Virus record (IMG/VR): IMGVR_UViG_3300047496_000044
Location: 1 to 55,527 of that record
Origin: a virus
DNA: 55,527 nt
Direction: 5' to 3' (one strand)
The stretch's first letter is position 1; every line of letters begins with the position of its first letter. Shown one piece after another: positions 15,002-23,276 of this stretch. Under the pieces are notes generated by a model. That model was given only the letters and a program-made list of their open reading frames with translations. It ran no database searches and was not told where the DNA came from. The translations under genes and the position numbers were made by a program.

Positions 15002-15382
15002 ATGAGTAATGATTTTAAACCAGTTCCTGTTCCAGCATCAGCATTGATACCGGTAGGTGGTACAAATTTTGCTAACATGAATGATATAAGGGAGTTACGT
15101 AGTTTAGAAGAATCCGCACCAGCTTTCCACAGAAATATAACTCGTTCATTAGTGGCGGCTGGTAAGGTACGAGAAAATAATGTTGAACTAGAACAATTGC
15201 ATAATAGACCCAGTAAATTTGGTTTAGGGGCGATTGTAAAAAATAAAATGGGTAAACAAGTAACAATAATTCAAGTAAGTGCTGGGCACACAAAAAAGAC
15301 TAATACACCAGTGCACAAAGTTGCAGATAAGAAAGGTAATGTATGGCTGGAGAAGGAAAGCGATCTGAAACTAATTCTATAA
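15002..15382 (+). CDS. hypothetical protein
   Basis: An unrecognised 126-residue protein with a helical middle (NMNDIRELRSLEESAPAFHRNITRSLVAAGKV) and a beta-rich C-terminal third (FGLGAIVKNKMGKQVTIIQVSAGHTKKTNTPVHKVADKKGN) that looks like a small SH3-like barrel. AGGAG precedes the ATG. It overlaps the next gene by 40 bases. Confidence 0.5.
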   Translation: MSNDFKPVPVPASALIPVGGTNFANMNDIRELRSLEESAPAFHRNITRSLVAAGKVRENNVELEQLHNRPSKFGLGAIVKNKMGKQVTIIQVSAGHTKKTNTPVHKVADKKGNVWLEKESDLKLIL

Positions 15383-15576
15383 AGCCGGTAAATAAGTATC
15401 AAGAGGAAGAAAATAAACGTATAGCAGCAATGTTAACACTACTAACAGATGAACAAAATTTAACATCGTGGGAAATAGATTTTGTTTCAGATATAAGTTC
15501 TAAATTTGAAGGTGGGTTTAAGTTAACACAAAGACAGTTTGATAAACTTGAAATGATATATCGAAAATTTAATTAG
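15343..15576 (+). CDS. small hypothetical protein
   Basis: A 77-residue, charged, mostly helical protein (EEENKRIAAMLTLLTDEQNLTSWEIDFV...). The pattern TDEQNLTSWEIDFVSDISSKF...LTQRQFDKLEMIYRKF resembles small phage proteins annotated only as unknown. The start has AAAGG upstream and lies inside the end of the preceding gene. Confidence 0.5.
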   Translation: MAGEGKRSETNSIKPVNKYQEEENKRIAAMLTLLTDEQNLTSWEIDFVSDISSKFEGGFKLTQRQFDKLEMIYRKFN

Positions 15577-15587
15577 TAACTTGTAAT

Positions 15588-15596
15588 ATGTATAAT
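15588..15596 (+). promoter_or_regulatory. extended -10 promoter before the endonuclease gene
   Basis: ATGTATAAT has its -10 at 15591-15596, in the only gap between 15.0 and 16.5 kb. No good -35 is visible. The endonuclease ATG is 11 bases after the -10 box, so the leader would be about five bases long and lacks a ribosome site. Confidence 0.5.
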
Positions 15597-15607
15597 GTAT
15601 TTGTACT

Positions 15608-16054
15608 ATGAAAAAACTGGAAAAACAACGTCGTGATAGATATTTAAAGAATAAGTATGGAAGGTCATTGAACTGGTATAACAGACAATTAAAAAAGAAT
15701 AAAGGTGGATGTCATATTTGTGGTAGGTTACCTGTAAAGTTACCGTTAGCTGTGGATCATTGGCATAAGTTAGAAAAGTTAAAAGTAAAGATACGAAAAT
15801 TAGATACTGGTTTATGGCAAGCGTACAACATAGCCTTTAGTGAAAAAGGTTATGTATTGAAGGAAGGTAAGTGTTGTTTCAAATCACATAACAAAAAGAA
15901 AGCTAAGAAACAAGTTAAGTTAATGTTGAAAAGAAAAGCTAATAGAGGGTTATTATGTTGGGCTTGTAATAGTGGGTTAAGAAAGTGGCTAGATAATGCC
16001 GTTAATTTAAGAAATGCAGCTGACTATCTTGAAAGACATCAATTAGGAAAATAA
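15608..16054 (+). CDS. recombination endonuclease VII-like (HNH) nuclease
   Basis: The 148-residue product has the endonuclease VII-type His-Me finger layout: a first Cys pair (GGCHICGRLP), then LAVDHWHK with the catalytic His region, and a second zinc pair (RGLLCWACNSGLRKWLDN), followed by the helix NLRNAADYLERH. These enzymes cut branched DNA during packaging or recombination, or are homing-type HNH nucleases. It may resolve junctions for the terminase or be a free-standing mobile nuclease; position does not decide. The ATG lies just after a promoter-like box. Confidence 0.8.
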   Translation: MKKLEKQRRDRYLKNKYGRSLNWYNRQLKKNKGGCHICGRLPVKLPLAVDHWHKLEKLKVKIRKLDTGLWQAYNIAFSEKGYVLKEGKCCFKSHNKKKAKKQVKLMLKRKANRGLLCWACNSGLRKWLDNAVNLRNAADYLERHQLGK

Positions 16055-16057
16055 ATT

Positions 16058-16501
16058 ATGTTAATAGAGATAATGAAAGAATTTTCTTTTGAGGCGTCAC
16101 ATATGCTACCGCATCATCCAGGTAAGTGTAGAAGACTACACGGGCATAGTTGGAAGTTACGAGTGTATGTGAAAGGAGTAATTTCTAAAGAAACAGGATT
16201 CGTAATGGATTATGGTGATATAAAGAAGTCAGTACAGCCTATTGTAGATGAGTTAGATCACAAGCATTTAGGTATGTGGAGTAATCACACTGAATGTTTT
16301 GCGGGTGTAACTGAAATAAATCTGCCGGTAGATAATATGGTATTAGGTTTACCTTTGAACTTCTATCCCAGTTCAGAAAACCTAATTGTATGGATAGCAA
16401 ATAATTTATCTTACTTACCTTGGTCACGATTAGAATTAGATGAGACATGTACATCAAGATGTATTTTGATTCGTGAGGAATATGAAAAGATCAATGGATG
16501 A
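16058..16501 (+). CDS. queD: 6-carboxy-5,6,7,8-tetrahydropterin synthase (QueD/PTPS family)
   Basis: The 147-residue protein shows the QueD/PTPS pattern: FSFEASHMLPHHPGKCRRLHGHSWKL, with zinc-binding histidines and the catalytic Cys followed by RRLHGHS, then GFVMDYGDIK, LDHKHL, NFYPSSENLIVWIANNL and a final ETCTSRCIL. QueD converts dihydroneopterin triphosphate to carboxytetrahydropterin in 7-deazaguanine synthesis. QueE lies about 3.4 kb downstream. It includes an insertion around residues 70-98. An ATG at 16073 is an alternative start. Phages use this pathway for modified guanines in DNA, or for host tRNA queuosine. Confidence 0.85.
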   Translation: MLIEIMKEFSFEASHMLPHHPGKCRRLHGHSWKLRVYVKGVISKETGFVMDYGDIKKSVQPIVDELDHKHLGMWSNHTECFAGVTEINLPVDNMVLGLPLNFYPSSENLIVWIANNLSYLPWSRLELDETCTSRCILIREEYEKING

Positions 16502-16793
16502 TATTTATAGTTTGCACGAAAAAGATGTTAGTAAGTTACGAAAAAATAAGTATTGGAAAAAAGGGTATGAAGCAGCTAAGAAAAAGTTAACAAGACAAGA
16601 TAATCCATACAAGTTATCAGATGAAATAAGAGAGTTGTTAAAGAAAAGAACCTATTGGGATATAGGTTGGGAAGAAAAGGCATACACGCCATCTAAAAAA
16701 CAGATTGAATCTGAAAAGAGAAAACATGACGTTAGTAAGAGGGACAAAGAAAAACATAAGAGTGACAAAGGACACAAAAATAAACATAGATAG
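16482..16793 (+). CDS. lysine-rich hypothetical protein
   Basis: A 103-residue, very basic protein from the ATG at 16482; an ATG at 16494 is a realistic alternative because GAGGA is close to the first. The sequence has two similar blocks, YWKKGYEAAKKK and YWDIGWEEKAY, followed by a Lys/His/Asp/Glu-rich tail (KRDKEKHKSDKGHKNKHR). It overlaps the end of queD. The charge suggests nucleic-acid binding. No family is recognised. Confidence 0.5.
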   Translation: MKRSMDDIYSLHEKDVSKLRKNKYWKKGYEAAKKKLTRQDNPYKLSDEIRELLKKRTYWDIGWEEKAYTPSKKQIESEKRKHDVSKRDKEKHKSDKGHKNKHR

Positions 16794-16983
16794 AATTCTA
16801 TTAAGACGATGTAGAATACCTTATGAGTCTGATATTTGTTTTTTCTGTTTACGACAAGCTAGAAATGAAACTGAAAGTGGGATAAGGATGTGTAGTAAGT
16901 GTGTTAAGAACTATACAGTAACAGATGGTTTGTTTCAGTATGTGGGTGTAAACAAAAATAATATATTTATAACTACATTATAG
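16762..16983 (+). CDS. small zinc-finger protein
   Basis: The protein has two Cys pairs, DICFFCLRQA and GIRMCSKCVKNY, 18 residues apart, as in a zinc ribbon. The start is uncertain: GTG at 16762 limits overlap with the preceding gene; an ATG at 16726 is also possible. Several similar Cys-pair proteins occur within the next 4 kb. Confidence 0.45.
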   Translation: MTKDTKINIDRILLRRCRIPYESDICFFCLRQARNETESGIRMCSKCVKNYTVTDGLFQYVGVNKNNIFITTL

Positions 16984-16992
16984 GTATTTAAC

Positions 16993-18078
16993 ATGACAGA
17001 TAAACAGATATCAGTAGCATGGCTTCCAGCGTCTGTAGACGCCTGCGCCTTGTATCGAATGTTTATACCATACATAAATACTCCAAGATCAACGTATTTA
17101 TTTCGGCACGGCCCACTTTTATCAGATTATTTTAAAGGTTATGATATTGCTGTAGTTCAACGTCAAGTCAGTGAACAAAATCATATGGCAATGGCTAGAA
17201 TAAGAGAACAAGGATTGAAAATAGTTTATGACTTAGATGATAACATTTGGGCTTTACCAGAATACAATCCTGCTAAACAAGTATTTGATCGTAACTTAGA
17301 TGGGTTTAGAAAGTGTGCTGAACTAGCTCATATATTGACAGTAAGTACAATAGGTTTAGCTACAGCTGCTAAGACTGGTTTTAGATTAAATAAAGAAATC
17401 TTTGTTATTCCGAATAGTATTGATTTTAATATGTATAGAAAAAAAGATATAAAACGATATGATGAAAGAGTTGTTATAGGGTGGGGTGGTTCAAATACAC
17501 ATTCTGAAGATGTAAGTCAAGCGTTTGAGGTAATATGTGATGTATTAGACAACAGTCCTAGTGCCTATATGGAGATTGTTGGTTCACCAGCTACAGATAC
17601 AAGACTAGAAACAATAGTTGTACAAGGGAAAAAGAAACAACGTAAAGTATTCATACCCAGTAAAATATCTAAGCATGTAAAGACAAATTTTAAAGTGTGG
17701 GTACCGGTTGGGGAGTATCCTAATAGGATGTGCTCATGGGGTTGGGATATATCAGTTGCACCATTACAAGACAATAGGTTCAATCGTTCTAAAAGTAATT
17801 TAAAGATGTTAGAAGCAGCTGTAATGAAAATACCATGTTTGGTTTCGGACGTTCAGCCTTACAATGAGTTTTGTTCCTTAGGTGGGGATGATCTTAGATG
17901 GTTATTGTGTAGAACAGATAGAGATTGGAAAAACAAATTGACAGTACTGGTTAACGAACCAGAAAGAAGAGAGCATATTGGTAATCTTATGTACGATGTA
18001 GCGTTTAAGTTTTTTAACATAGACAATGTAAAGAACAATTGGAACTATGTTTTTTCTCAGGCTATGTTATGTCAATAA
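16993..18078 (+). CDS. GT-B (group 1/GT4-like) glycosyltransferase
   Basis: The 361-residue protein looks like a family 4-type transferase. Its N-terminal domain has KIVYDLDDNIWALPE and the linker EIFVIPNSIDFNMY; the C-terminal nucleotide-sugar domain opens VVIGWGGSNTHSED and ends with APLQDNRFNRSKSNLKMLEAAVMKIPCLVSDVQPY, the helix-turn that binds the donor. It uses a nucleotide-sugar donor, but sugar and acceptor cannot be told. It lies between queD and queE with a second, weaker glycosyltransferase, so sugar decoration of a modified base is one possibility. Confidence 0.75.
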   Translation: MTDKQISVAWLPASVDACALYRMFIPYINTPRSTYLFRHGPLLSDYFKGYDIAVVQRQVSEQNHMAMARIREQGLKIVYDLDDNIWALPEYNPAKQVFDRNLDGFRKCAELAHILTVSTIGLATAAKTGFRLNKEIFVIPNSIDFNMYRKKDIKRYDERVVIGWGGSNTHSEDVSQAFEVICDVLDNSPSAYMEIVGSPATDTRLETIVVQGKKKQRKVFIPSKISKHVKTNFKVWVPVGEYPNRMCSWGWDISVAPLQDNRFNRSKSNLKMLEAAVMKIPCLVSDVQPYNEFCSLGGDDLRWLLCRTDRDWKNKLTVLVNEPERREHIGNLMYDVAFKFFNIDNVKNNWNYVFSQAMLCQ

Positions 18079-18335
18079 TTATTGTGTTGTTTTTAATGAT
18101 TGTAATTTTTTGTTTATTAGGGATAGTTTCGGCAGTACTGGAAGCTTATTTAGAAGTAAAAAACAGACCAAAGGAAGAGATGTTTAAGTGTCCATTAGGA
18201 CATGGTATATTTAGAAAAAAACATTGTTTAGTATTATTTCCTGATTTAGGCGGAACAGCACAGAACTCGTTTATTTGCCCTATATGTTACAAAGAAAAAG
18301 TGTTTGATAATCCAGATAGGAAATTATATGGATAG
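18069..18335 (+). CDS. membrane-anchored zinc-ribbon protein
   Basis: The 88-residue product starts with one transmembrane helix (SIIIVLFLMIVIFCLLGIVSA, residues 2-22) and continues as a soluble domain with Cys pairs MFKCPLGH, KKHCLVLF and SFICPICYKEK. The start at 18069 sits inside the end of the glycosyltransferase gene. A membrane-tethered zinc domain is unusual but its function is unknown. Confidence 0.5.
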   Translation: MSIIIVLFLMIVIFCLLGIVSAVLEAYLEVKNRPKEEMFKCPLGHGIFRKKHCLVLFPDLGGTAQNSFICPICYKEKVFDNPDRKLYG

Positions 18336-19191
18336 TAGTTTAGTAACAATGCCAGACTCGTTACGAGAATTCCTTATAGCAATGGCGGTTATACAGGAAT
18401 ATCAAGTACAAGTTGTGACTGGAGCAAACCAAAAGCCACCAATTAGAGATGTATATAACAATATAACTATCAGGCTAAAAGATACGTTTAGATATTTACA
18501 GCCATGTTTGCAAGTAATAAATACGTTAGTTCCGTCATATGATTACACTGGTTGGAATGAATATAGTAGAAACGACCATTCTAATTTTATCGACTTTGAT
18601 TTTGAAGTTGCAAAGAATATAGCTAGGCCAAATAGATTACATATAACAGAAGCATTCGGGGTAATTCATGGAACTGTATTGAATGCGTTGGGTTTTGGAA
18701 TGTTTCCACAGAATCAGCCTATACTAGCTCAACTGATGTTACCTAAGAAAATAGATAGTGTTATTACAGGGTTGATTATTGAATGGGATGAAGAAGTAAA
18801 CAAAAAGTTTAAAGGTTACATCAATAATAACTATCCAGAGATAGAAATAGTATCAATAAAAGATATTTCGTATCCTATAGATACTGTGTTTTCATACATA
18901 AATAGTTTTGACTTTATCATTGGAAAAGCTTCCACAGAAACATATATTGCAGCTGCATTAGATAAATGTGTAGTAGAGATATTTGAGTCAGAAGAAGATC
19001 AGTATTTATATATTAACAATAACATTGAAGTTTATGCTAGTACAGTAGGAAAACCAACGTTAGACTATCTATGGTTTATGTGGGAGACAGCGTGGGAAAC
19101 ATTAAAAGAACGTTTACAAAACATGAAGTGCCAAGACGAGACGCACAAGGTCTTACAGGAATCTACTGTAGACGTTGTCAGCGAGAAATAA
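18328..19191 (+). CDS. putative GT-B/GT9-like glycosyltransferase
   Basis: A 287-residue protein whose C-terminal half resembles heptosyltransferase-type donor domains: INSFDFIIGKASTETYIAAALDKCVVEIFE, the GxxS...AA+...V pattern. The N-terminal half is divergent (FLIAMAVIQEYQVQVVTGANQKPPIRDVYNN), recalling the opening of GT9 enzymes. The ATG at 18328 has AGGAAA upstream; a longer frame would overlap more of the preceding gene. The identification rests on one region, so it is tentative. Confidence 0.45.
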   Translation: MDSSLVTMPDSLREFLIAMAVIQEYQVQVVTGANQKPPIRDVYNNITIRLKDTFRYLQPCLQVINTLVPSYDYTGWNEYSRNDHSNFIDFDFEVAKNIARPNRLHITEAFGVIHGTVLNALGFGMFPQNQPILAQLMLPKKIDSVITGLIIEWDEEVNKKFKGYINNNYPEIEIVSIKDISYPIDTVFSYINSFDFIIGKASTETYIAAALDKCVVEIFESEEDQYLYINNNIEVYASTVGKPTLDYLWFMWETAWETLKERLQNMKCQDETHKVLQESTVDVVSEK

Positions 19192-19559
19192 TACGTCACG
19201 CATTATCGCAGATACGTTCGGTTACAATGTGCCAGATATGTATATTGAAAGAACAAGGAATAGAGAATCCAGAAGAGCACGTTTTAACATCGTATCAGTT
19301 AAGTTCAGATATGAATAGGATACCAATTCCATTGGATGACCAAGGTTTAGAGCAAGGTATTTTAATGTTGTATCCAGAAGAAATGACAGAACAACAAGGT
19401 ATGTTACCGCAGTCGGGTGGAGTAGTTGGAACGGTAAAGGCTATATTCAGGGCATTTGGGTTTACAAAGCCTAAGGAAGAAATAATAGCCGAAGAACCTA
19501 TAAGTAAAGCTGTAGCAAAAAGTAAACGCGGTGGAGGATTGTATGAGCCAAAACGATAA
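19128..19559 (+). CDS. zinc-ribbon hypothetical protein
   Basis: This has Cys pairs YCRRCQRE and MCQICILKEQ near its N-terminus, then a longer acidic region (PEEHVLTSYQLSSDMN...EEMTEQQGMLPQSGG) and a short basic C-terminus (KSKRGGGLYEPKR). The start is uncertain: GTG at 19128 is a choice that keeps both Cys pairs and reduces overlap. The stop overlaps the start region of queE. Confidence 0.45.
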   Translation: MPRRDAQGLTGIYCRRCQREIIRHALSQIRSVTMCQICILKEQGIENPEEHVLTSYQLSSDMNRIPIPLDDQGLEQGILMLYPEEMTEQQGMLPQSGGVVGTVKAIFRAFGFTKPKEEIIAEEPISKAVAKSKRGGGLYEPKR

Positions 19560-20295
19560 AGATAAAAAGTATCCTATATCAGAGATTTTTAATTCACCAC
19601 AAGGAGAGGGTGTTTATACTGGGGTGATGATGACGTTTATTCGTACTGCTGGGTGTACCGTAGGAAAACCATTCCCAAAAGAAAATTACTTACCTAGAGA
19701 AGAACAAACATTTGTGGGGTTGGAAAATATGCCAGCTAAGTTTCCAATCTACACAGAAAAGTGTACGTTGTGGGATGGTAGAGAATTTGCTTGTGATACA
19801 GACTACCGGGTTAAGGAACGATTAACAGTACAAGAGATATTAGAACGTATTCCTGAAAGTATAAGGAGAGTATGTGTTACAGGTGGTGAGCCTTTGATGC
19901 ACGATTTATTGGACTTGTTTACTGCGTTAACTAAAAAAGGTAAATTTATACATTTAGAAACATCAGGAACAAAAAATTATGTTAATCCAGCTATATGGGT
20001 AACGGTTGCACCGAAAAAAGGTTGTACAGGTTACATGATAAGTACAGCCAACGAATTGAAGTTTTTAGTTGATGAAGATTTCGATCCAGAATCTTTGATA
20101 CCAGATACATTGGAACGTATTGATAAATTAGCTTTGCGAAAGCCTGTTTATCTACATCCAGTAAATTATGAGCATACTATTAACGCATATAACGTTAAAC
20201 TATGTAAGAAGTACCAAGAAAAGTATCCACAGTTTAGAATTGGTTTACAGTTTCATAAAGCTATGGAAATGGTTATTGGAGAACACGTTCGATGA
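19543..20295 (+). CDS. queE: 7-carboxy-7-deazaguanine synthase (QueE-like radical SAM)
   Basis: The 250-residue protein has SEIFNSPQGEGVYTGVMMTFIRTAGC at the N-terminus, the signature of QueE. The 4Fe-4S cysteines are spread by an insertion: AGC, then EKC about 38 residues later and FACDTDY. CVTGGEPLMHD is the GGEP motif that binds SAM, and HLETSGT follows. QueE turns carboxytetrahydropterin into 7-carboxy-7-deazaguanine. The ATG at 19543 follows GGAGG. No QueC, FolE or DNA-inserting transglycosylase (DpdA) is visible in this window. Confidence 0.9.
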   Translation: MSQNDKDKKYPISEIFNSPQGEGVYTGVMMTFIRTAGCTVGKPFPKENYLPREEQTFVGLENMPAKFPIYTEKCTLWDGREFACDTDYRVKERLTVQEILERIPESIRRVCVTGGEPLMHDLLDLFTALTKKGKFIHLETSGTKNYVNPAIWVTVAPKKGCTGYMISTANELKFLVDEDFDPESLIPDTLERIDKLALRKPVYLHPVNYEHTINAYNVKLCKKYQEKYPQFRIGLQFHKAMEMVIGEHVR

Positions 20296-20609
20296 ATGAT
20301 ATTCAACAGACTATGATGCAGTTTAATTGTGGGCAGTGTCAAACGTCTATGATAGCCCCACAGCCTATACTGAGAGTATTTAATGCTGTAGATTGTTCAA
20401 GTATAGTCTCTATCCATAACAAGAAACATAGATGTCCTAGTTGTGGAACAACTTATATTTGTGTATTTCACCCACAAGGATTAGACCCAGAAGGTAAATT
20501 GATGTTTGTATGGGCACCAGTTGTGACTAAAGAATCAGCTATAGTCAAAGCTAATAACCAAGAAGATATAAATAAAGCTGTAGAACAAAGTAAAATAAAG
20601 CTTGTATAA
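20292..20609 (+). CDS. zinc-ribbon protein
   Basis: A 105-residue protein with two Cys pairs, FNCGQCQTSM and HRCPSCGTTYICVF, forming a zinc ribbon. The ATG overlaps the queE stop (ATGA). The C-terminal part is a charged helix (KANNQEDINKAVEQSKIK). It lies upstream of the GroES-like gene. Function unknown. Confidence 0.5.
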   Translation: MNDIQQTMMQFNCGQCQTSMIAPQPILRVFNAVDCSSIVSIHNKKHRCPSCGTTYICVFHPQGLDPEGKLMFVWAPVVTKESAIVKANNQEDINKAVEQSKIKLV

Positions 20610-20619
20610 GGATAAGATA

Positions 20620-21177
20620 ATGAAAAGAAATACTACAAAGGTACAAGATAAAATAGCGAAATTGGAATTACAGTTGTCTAAGATATGTCAGTCTATTTAT
20701 GAACTGTCTATGAACGGGCGGAGGTTTATTCCAAAGTCTCCATATGTTTTAGTACGTGTACTTCCGAAAGAACATAGAACAAAAGGTGGTATTTATATTC
20801 CAGAGCAGTCTCAAAATAAACCAGTTTATGAAGGTATTGTTTTAGATACGTGGAGGCCATGGACGGAGTATAGGAATAAATCAGAAACAACAATTGAAAT
20901 TAAACATGAAAGTGTACTGAAAATTGGAGATCGTATTGCTTTTCCGCATAGTGAGGGTTTACCTGTAGGAGATTGGCTTTACGATCGTTATTATAGGTTG
21001 GTTCGTGAAGCGAATGAAACATACCCGTACCATACTGTATTAGGAATACTTGATTATCAAGGTGACGTAGAAGTACAGACTAAACTAAGAGAATTAACTA
21101 AACAGTTGTCGTCGATAACATTCTCAGGCGTATCGCTATCACGTGGGGCTAATATACATACCCCAAACCGCGCGTGA
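20620..21177 (+). CDS. GroES-like co-chaperonin
   Basis: A 185-residue protein with a GroES/Cpn10 core: RRFIPKSPYVLVRVLPKEHR, TKGGIYIPEQSQNKPVYEGIVL and KIGDRIAFPHSEGLPV, the last being the typical GDxVxF strand. Family members are about 95-110 residues; this one has extra N-terminal coiled-coil and C-terminal helical parts. Phage co-chaperonins (for example T4 gp31) work with host GroEL to fold the capsid protein, so it may be needed for particle assembly. The gene precedes the terminase. AAGGA lies before the ATG. Confidence 0.75.
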   Translation: MKRNTTKVQDKIAKLELQLSKICQSIYELSMNGRRFIPKSPYVLVRVLPKEHRTKGGIYIPEQSQNKPVYEGIVLDTWRPWTEYRNKSETTIEIKHESVLKIGDRIAFPHSEGLPVGDWLYDRYYRLVREANETYPYHTVLGILDYQGDVEVQTKLRELTKQLSSITFSGVSLSRGANIHTPNRA

Positions 21178-21230
21178 TGAAAGCTGCACTTCGCTAATGC
21201 AACGCTTATATGGAGTAAATACTATTCAAG

Positions 21231-23048
21231 GTGTCAGTAATACATACAGCAAGTCCATATGGTTTTACAAGAACTAAATCTGCGTATCACGGGCCAGATT
21301 CGACAAGGGTAAAAGAACAGCTGCTCCTACTTCAGACCGCATGGAAAGAAATGGGAGCAGCTAAATTTATTCAAAACTATTGTTGGATTCAACCTAAGCC
21401 ACCTGAAAAAGGTGAGCGTCGTAATCTCCCGCCACTAAAGATCTGGAATAGGAACTTAATTCCATTCAAATTAAATCGTATACAGTTAGATATTGAAAGT
21501 AAACTAGGAAAGAGAAACATTTTCCTTAAGCCTCGTCAAGGTGGGTACACCACGTACACAATGATTCGCAGGCTATTTGTTCCATGTATTCTTAATCCAG
21601 GTGAAAATGGATTATTGATTGCACAAAAAGGTCAATCTGTAACAGACTACTTTAGAATTTTAAGACGTGCATACAATACATTCGGAGTAAAGGATCCATT
21701 CAATAAGGACAAAAATACTTTCGCAAGAGAATTACATCAGCATTTATTACATACGGTATATTCAAATAGACGGGAACTTGTATTCGATCAGATCGACGTA
21801 TCGATACATTGTGAGTCAGCAGAAGTGGAGGAAGCAGGGCAAGGATATACGCCAACGCATGTTGTAGCGTCAGAAGTTGCAAGATGGGAAGGCAATCCTG
21901 AAGCAACGTTAGCAAATTTAAAAGAAGCTATTCCAGCAGCAGGTACGTTGGATTTAGAATCTACAGCAAATGGTTGGGGTGGTTATTTCTTTGAAGAGGC
22001 AATGAGGGCGAGGGATACGTCTAAACCATACAGAGAATTTACGTATCATTTTCATCCGTGGTGGTTTCACGAAGAATACTATGATGACATTCCTGTAGAT
22101 GAGGATTCATTACAAAAAGATGAACTTCGTTTAATAATGACGTTTGATTTAAATTTACAACAGATAGCATGGAGAAGACGAAAAAAAGAAGAACTTCGAG
22201 GAGACTTCGATGAGAAATATCCTGAGGACGACGTTAGTTGTTTTTTAATGTCTGGTCAACAATACTTTGATAAAGAGATAATTCGTGAGCGTAGGACTGA
22301 ACTAGTAACGTATAAACCAAAAGAGGAATATCAGAAATTAACTATTTATAGAAAAGAACGCCCACACCATGAGTACATAATCGGAGCAGACGTTGCTTCA
22401 GGTTTAGACACGACAGAAGGAAAAGGGGACTTGGATTATTCCGCGGCGGTTGTTATTGATAAGGCTACTGGGGAGCAGGTTGCATCGTACCACGCTCATA
22501 TTATTCCAGAGGAGTATGGATGGGAACTAGTTGATCTTGCCAAGCGTTACAATAATGCACTGATAGCAGTAGAGCGAAACATGGATGGAGGAGCAGTTAT
22601 TTTAACAATGGAAGTTGCTTGTATGTATGGGAACATTTATAAGCATCGGGATTGGTGGAAAAAAGATTGGCGAAAAGGCAATAAAGGGCAAGGTGGTGGA
22701 AGTCAGATGCGAGAAATCGTCGGCTTTCCAACAAACCAAAAAACAAGACCATTGGCATTGAATCGTCTTCGTCACTTCATTACAGAATCTCCGGACTTGA
22801 TTTACGACATTAAATTGATTGAGGAATGTGCAACATTCGTCAGAGATTACAAGAAAAAAGGAATACCATCTGCGTCTCCCGGGTGCCATGACGATAGGGT
22901 TATGGCAGCTTCCATTGCACATTATGTTCGGAACGTTGTGCTGGGCTACCTGAATCCAGAACAGTTGCCCAGGCGTGAATCATATGGAGAGACGCCCCAG
23001 GAATTCGCCGCAGATGAAATTGAAACAGATACCACTGGGGATGAATAA
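21231..23048 (+). CDS. terL: terminase large subunit
   Basis: The 605-residue packaging motor-nuclease has an N-terminal ATPase: RNIFLKPRQGGYTTYTMIRR, a Walker A of the RQxGxST type with Tyr where Lys is usual; VVASEVARW as Walker B region; and LESTANGWG as the coupling segment. The C-terminal RNase-H-like nuclease has IIGADVASGLD...DYSAAVV, ALIAVERNMDG and DDRVMAAS, supplying acidic metal ligands. The start is a GTG at 21231 with only CAAG before it; GGAG is further upstream. Base composition rises toward its 3' end. No small terminase subunit is recognisable. Confidence 0.92.
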   Translation: MSVIHTASPYGFTRTKSAYHGPDSTRVKEQLLLLQTAWKEMGAAKFIQNYCWIQPKPPEKGERRNLPPLKIWNRNLIPFKLNRIQLDIESKLGKRNIFLKPRQGGYTTYTMIRRLFVPCILNPGENGLLIAQKGQSVTDYFRILRRAYNTFGVKDPFNKDKNTFARELHQHLLHTVYSNRRELVFDQIDVSIHCESAEVEEAGQGYTPTHVVASEVARWEGNPEATLANLKEAIPAAGTLDLESTANGWGGYFFEEAMRARDTSKPYREFTYHFHPWWFHEEYYDDIPVDEDSLQKDELRLIMTFDLNLQQIAWRRRKKEELRGDFDEKYPEDDVSCFLMSGQQYFDKEIIRERRTELVTYKPKEEYQKLTIYRKERPHHEYIIGADVASGLDTTEGKGDLDYSAAVVIDKATGEQVASYHAHIIPEEYGWELVDLAKRYNNALIAVERNMDGGAVILTMEVACMYGNIYKHRDWWKKDWRKGNKGQGGGSQMREIVGFPTNQKTRPLALNRLRHFITESPDLIYDIKLIEECATFVRDYKKKGIPSASPGCHDDRVMAASIAHYVRNVVLGYLNPEQLPRRESYGETPQEFAADEIETDTTGDE

Positions 23049-23061
23049 TTTTGTAGAACGG

Positions 23062-23154
23062 CTGTATCCCAAAAAGTCAAAGGGATAGGTCAGTTGGCAG
23101 CAGGAACAGTGATAGATTAGCCTTTTGTTTTTTTTTTTTTTCAAAACAAAATTG
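23062..23154 (+). repeat. direct repeat copy 1 (after terminase)
   Basis: This matches 24665-24759 with substitutions and indels, including an exact 26-bp core at 23086-23111. It looks like a decayed 3' gene end plus terminator: the stem is degenerate and the T-tract has grown to 14 T (23128-23141). Confidence 0.85.
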
Positions 23155-23163
23155 TGTAAAACG

Positions 23164-23240
23164 GCCCTGAAAATAAGGGCTAGCCTACCAAGGGGTCGTC
23201 CAGACCCCATTATCGATTGGGAAAAATAATGCTTTTTCCC
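23164..23240 (+). terminator. three stacked hairpins between terminase and the island promoter
   Basis: GCCCT/AGGGC (23164-23180), GGGGTC/GACCCC (23192-23208) and GGGAAAAA/TTTTTCCC (23219-23240) follow one another in a 228-bp gene-free stretch (23049-23276). They could insulate the terminase transcript from the next unit. Only the third has a U-rich arm, so individual terminator activity is uncertain. Confidence 0.55.
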
Positions 23241-23242
23241 CA

Positions 23243-23270
23243 TTGACATTCATCTTTAAGATGCTACAAT
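23243..23270 (+). promoter_or_regulatory. sigma70-type promoter of the island
   Basis: TTGACA (23243-23248), 16-bp spacer, TACAAT (23265-23270). This is the best classical -35/-10 pair in the window and unlike the extended -10 boxes elsewhere. The first ATG, 23277, is six bases after the -10. Confidence 0.8.
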
Positions 23271-23276
23271 TAACTC

